Shown: positions 6,849 through 7,708 of the stretch, piece after piece
Position numbering within the stretch: position 1 is the first letter of the stretch
Layout: each line of letters starts with the position of its first letter
Source of the DNA: Propionibacteriaceae bacterium
Lineage (GTDB): Bacteria; Actinomycetota; Actinomycetes; Propionibacteriales; Propionibacteriaceae
Direction of reading: 5' to 3'
Assembly: GCA_027346035.1 (NCBI GenBank)
Contig: DAIESZ010000293.1
Coordinates: forward strand, 1-7,708
Length of the DNA stretch: 7,708 nt
The notes under the pieces: model-generated
What the model saw: only the letters and a program-made list of their open reading frames with translations
Databases searched by the model: none
What the model was told of the DNA's origin: nothing
Program-made: the position numbers and the translations under genes

Positions 6849-6862
6849 GAGCCGCTGATCCC

Positions 6863-6910
6863 GTCAGTGTCCACATCGCACCCCACAACGGGGCCGAACC
6901 GGACACCGCC
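6863..6910. repeat. 48-bp imperfect palindromic repeat, copy 4
   Basis: It starts 62 bp after copy 3, leaving a 14-bp spacer (6849-6862), as for copies 1 and 2. It matches copy 3 at 39 of 48 positions and shares its left segment TGTCCACATCGCACCC. The right end is GGACACCGCC. Confidence 0.8.
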
Positions 6911-6950
6911 TCCCCAGGGGCCGGGGGCGCTCCCCGAATCGGTGGTTCCG

Positions 6951-7013
6951 CGGACGCCGACCCGCGGGCGACCGCCCACGAGCGTCGGGGTGAGTCGATC
7001 CCGTCGGCGTCCG
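6951..7013. repeat. 11-bp perfect inverted repeat next to leuS promoter
   Basis: CGGACGCCGAC (6951-6961) and GTCGGCGTCCG (7003-7013) are exact inverted complements separated by 41 bp. The right arm ends one base before the predicted -10 hexamer, so it occupies the -35/-10 spacer. It could be an operator or part of a hairpin, or it could be chance in GC-rich DNA. Confidence 0.55.
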
Positions 7014-7014
7014 A

Positions 7015-7020
7015 TAAAAT
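7015..7020 (+). promoter_or_regulatory. Predicted -10 element of leuS
   Basis: TAAAAT is the most AT-rich hexamer in the region and fits TANNNT. It would start a leader of about 38 bases before the leuS GTG. No clear -35 sequence is visible. A 7-bp stem, CGCCGGG (7021-7027) with CCCGGCG (7036-7042), lies directly after it, at or just past the expected start point. Confidence 0.5.
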
Positions 7021-7052
7021 CGCCGGGGCGCCTGACCCGGCGCACGACGACA

Positions 7053-7058
7053 AGAGGA
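7053..7058 (+). promoter_or_regulatory. Ribosome binding site of leuS
   Basis: AGAGGA ends 6 bases before the GTG at 7065 and selects that start. An ATG at 7058 is in another frame. Confidence 0.75.
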
Positions 7059-7064
7059 TGCACC

Positions 7065-7708
7065 GTGAGCGAGCAGGCCCAGGACACGCGTGAGCAGAGG
7101 CGCTACGACGCCGTCGCCGCGCAGGAGAAGTGGCAGAGGTACTGGGAGGAGAACCAGACCTTCGCCACGCTCGACGACGGGTCCAAGGAACGCCGCTACG
7201 TGCTCGACATGTTCCCCTACCCCTCGGGCGACCTGCACATGGGCCACGCGGAGGCCTACGCGATGGGCGACGTGATCGCCCGGTTCTGGCGCATGCAGGG
7301 GTTCGACGTCATGCACCCGATCGGCTGGGACAGCTTCGGGTTGCCGGCCGAGAACGCCGCGATCAGGCGGGACGCGCATCCGGCCGAGTGGACCTACGCG
7401 AACATCGACACCCAGGCACGCTCGTTCAAGCGCTACGGGCTGAGCCTCGACTGGTCACGCCGCCTGCACACCAGCGACGAGGAGTACTACCGCTGGACGC
7501 AGTGGCTGTTCACCCGCTTCTACGAGCGGGGGCTGGCCTACCGCAAGGATTCCTACGTCAACTGGTGCCCGGTCGACCAGACGGTGTTGGCCAACGAGCA
7601 GGTCATCCAGGGCATGTGCGAGCGCTGCGGCAGCCCGGTCACCAAGCGCCAGCTGAACCAGTGGTACTTCAAGATCACCGACTACGCCCAGCAGCTGCTC
7701 GACGACAT
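7065..7708 (+). CDS. leuS: Leucyl-tRNA synthetase, N-terminal part (3' end outside window)
   Basis: LeuRS charges tRNA-Leu with leucine in the cytosol. The first 214 codons are present and the frame is still open at the window end. The class I signature is clear: MFPYPSG (49-55), HMGH (58-61, the HIGH motif), then [13 protein letters not shown] (87-99). Residues 118-150 include [23 protein letters not shown] when read with small gaps from SFKRYG. The zinc-binding region follows with WCP (Cys168), TVLANEQV (173-180) and CERC (Cys185, Cys188), then [14 protein letters not shown]. These distinguish LeuRS from IleRS and ValRS. The editing (CP1) domain, the KMSKS loop and the anticodon domain lie beyond the window. 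The start is the GTG at 7065 with AGAGGA upstream. The short predicted leader leaves no room for a T-box riboswitch. Confidence 0.97.
   Translation, partial: MSEQAQDTREQRRYDAVAAQEKWQRYWEENQTFATLDDGSKERRYVLDMFPYPSGDLHMGHAEAYAMGDVIARFWRMQGFDVMHPIGWDSFGLPAENAAIRRDAHPAEWTYANIDTQARSFKRYGLSLDWSRRLHTSDEEYYRWTQWLFTRFYERGLAYRKDSYVNWCPVDQTVLANEQVIQGMCERCGSPVTKRQLNQWYFKITDYAQQLLDD

Larger units (their letters stand above)
6762..7064. other. 303-bp intergenic region before leuS
   Basis: It contains two further 48-bp palindromes (6801-6910), several short GC stems without T tracts (for example CGGGG at 6922-6926 with CCCCG at 6932-6936), an 11-bp inverted repeat and the predicted leuS promoter. No convincing gene is visible. 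Confidence 0.75.

Noticed and set aside
5611..6910. The AbiEi-like gene as an insertion sequence or transposon bounded by terminal repeats
   Set aside because: There is no transposase or recombinase. The flanking repeats are direct, not inverted relative to each other, they are diverged (38/48), and no target-site duplication was seen.
7021..7064. T-box riboswitch controlling leuS
   Set aside because: The predicted leader is only about 38 bases, and I see no specifier stem or T-box antiterminator sequence between the promoter and the start.
1..7708. tRNA or rRNA genes
   Set aside because: No cloverleaf with conserved T-arm sequence and no rRNA core sequences were recognised on either strand.

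Overview
The window comes from a very GC-rich actinobacterium. The coding frames have almost only G or C in third positions. It carries mycothiol synthase, which is restricted to Actinobacteria, next to a GlnR-type regulator, and a polyphosphate kinase next to a two-domain MutT1-type hydrolase. Two genes (mshD and the thioredoxin) appear to start on leaderless transcripts, which is common in this phylum. A propionibacterial or related lineage is possible, but that is a guess.

Bases 1-4618 (+ strand) hold conserved housekeeping genes in one direction: the 3' end of glnR, then mshD, ppk1 and mutT1. mshD has its own predicted promoter. ppk1 and mutT1 each follow the previous gene after 43 bp with a strong Shine-Dalgarno sequence, so mshD-ppk1-mutT1 is probably one transcription unit. 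Its products serve thiol redox buffering, polyphosphate storage and clean-up of oxidised or signalling nucleotides, all relevant to stress tolerance.

Bases 4619-4984 contain a short, frame-disrupted coding remnant and then a strong GC hairpin. The hairpin separates the + strand genes from a convergent thioredoxin-fold gene (4985-5308, - strand).

Bases 5309-7064 are the accessory part. A 529-bp gap holds a 25-bp tandem repeat array and a pair of 48-bp imperfect palindromes spaced 14 bp apart. A solitary gene follows that joins an AbiEi-type winged-helix domain to a DUF559 (Vsr/PD-(D/E)XK-like) domain. A second pair of the same 48-bp palindromes, again spaced exactly 14 bp apart, lies beyond it. 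This paired-palindrome frame around an AbiEi-like gene is the most unusual thing in the window.

Bases 7065-7708 are the 5' part of leuS, which runs off the window. It is preceded by a predicted promoter whose -10 region abuts a perfect 11-bp inverted repeat.
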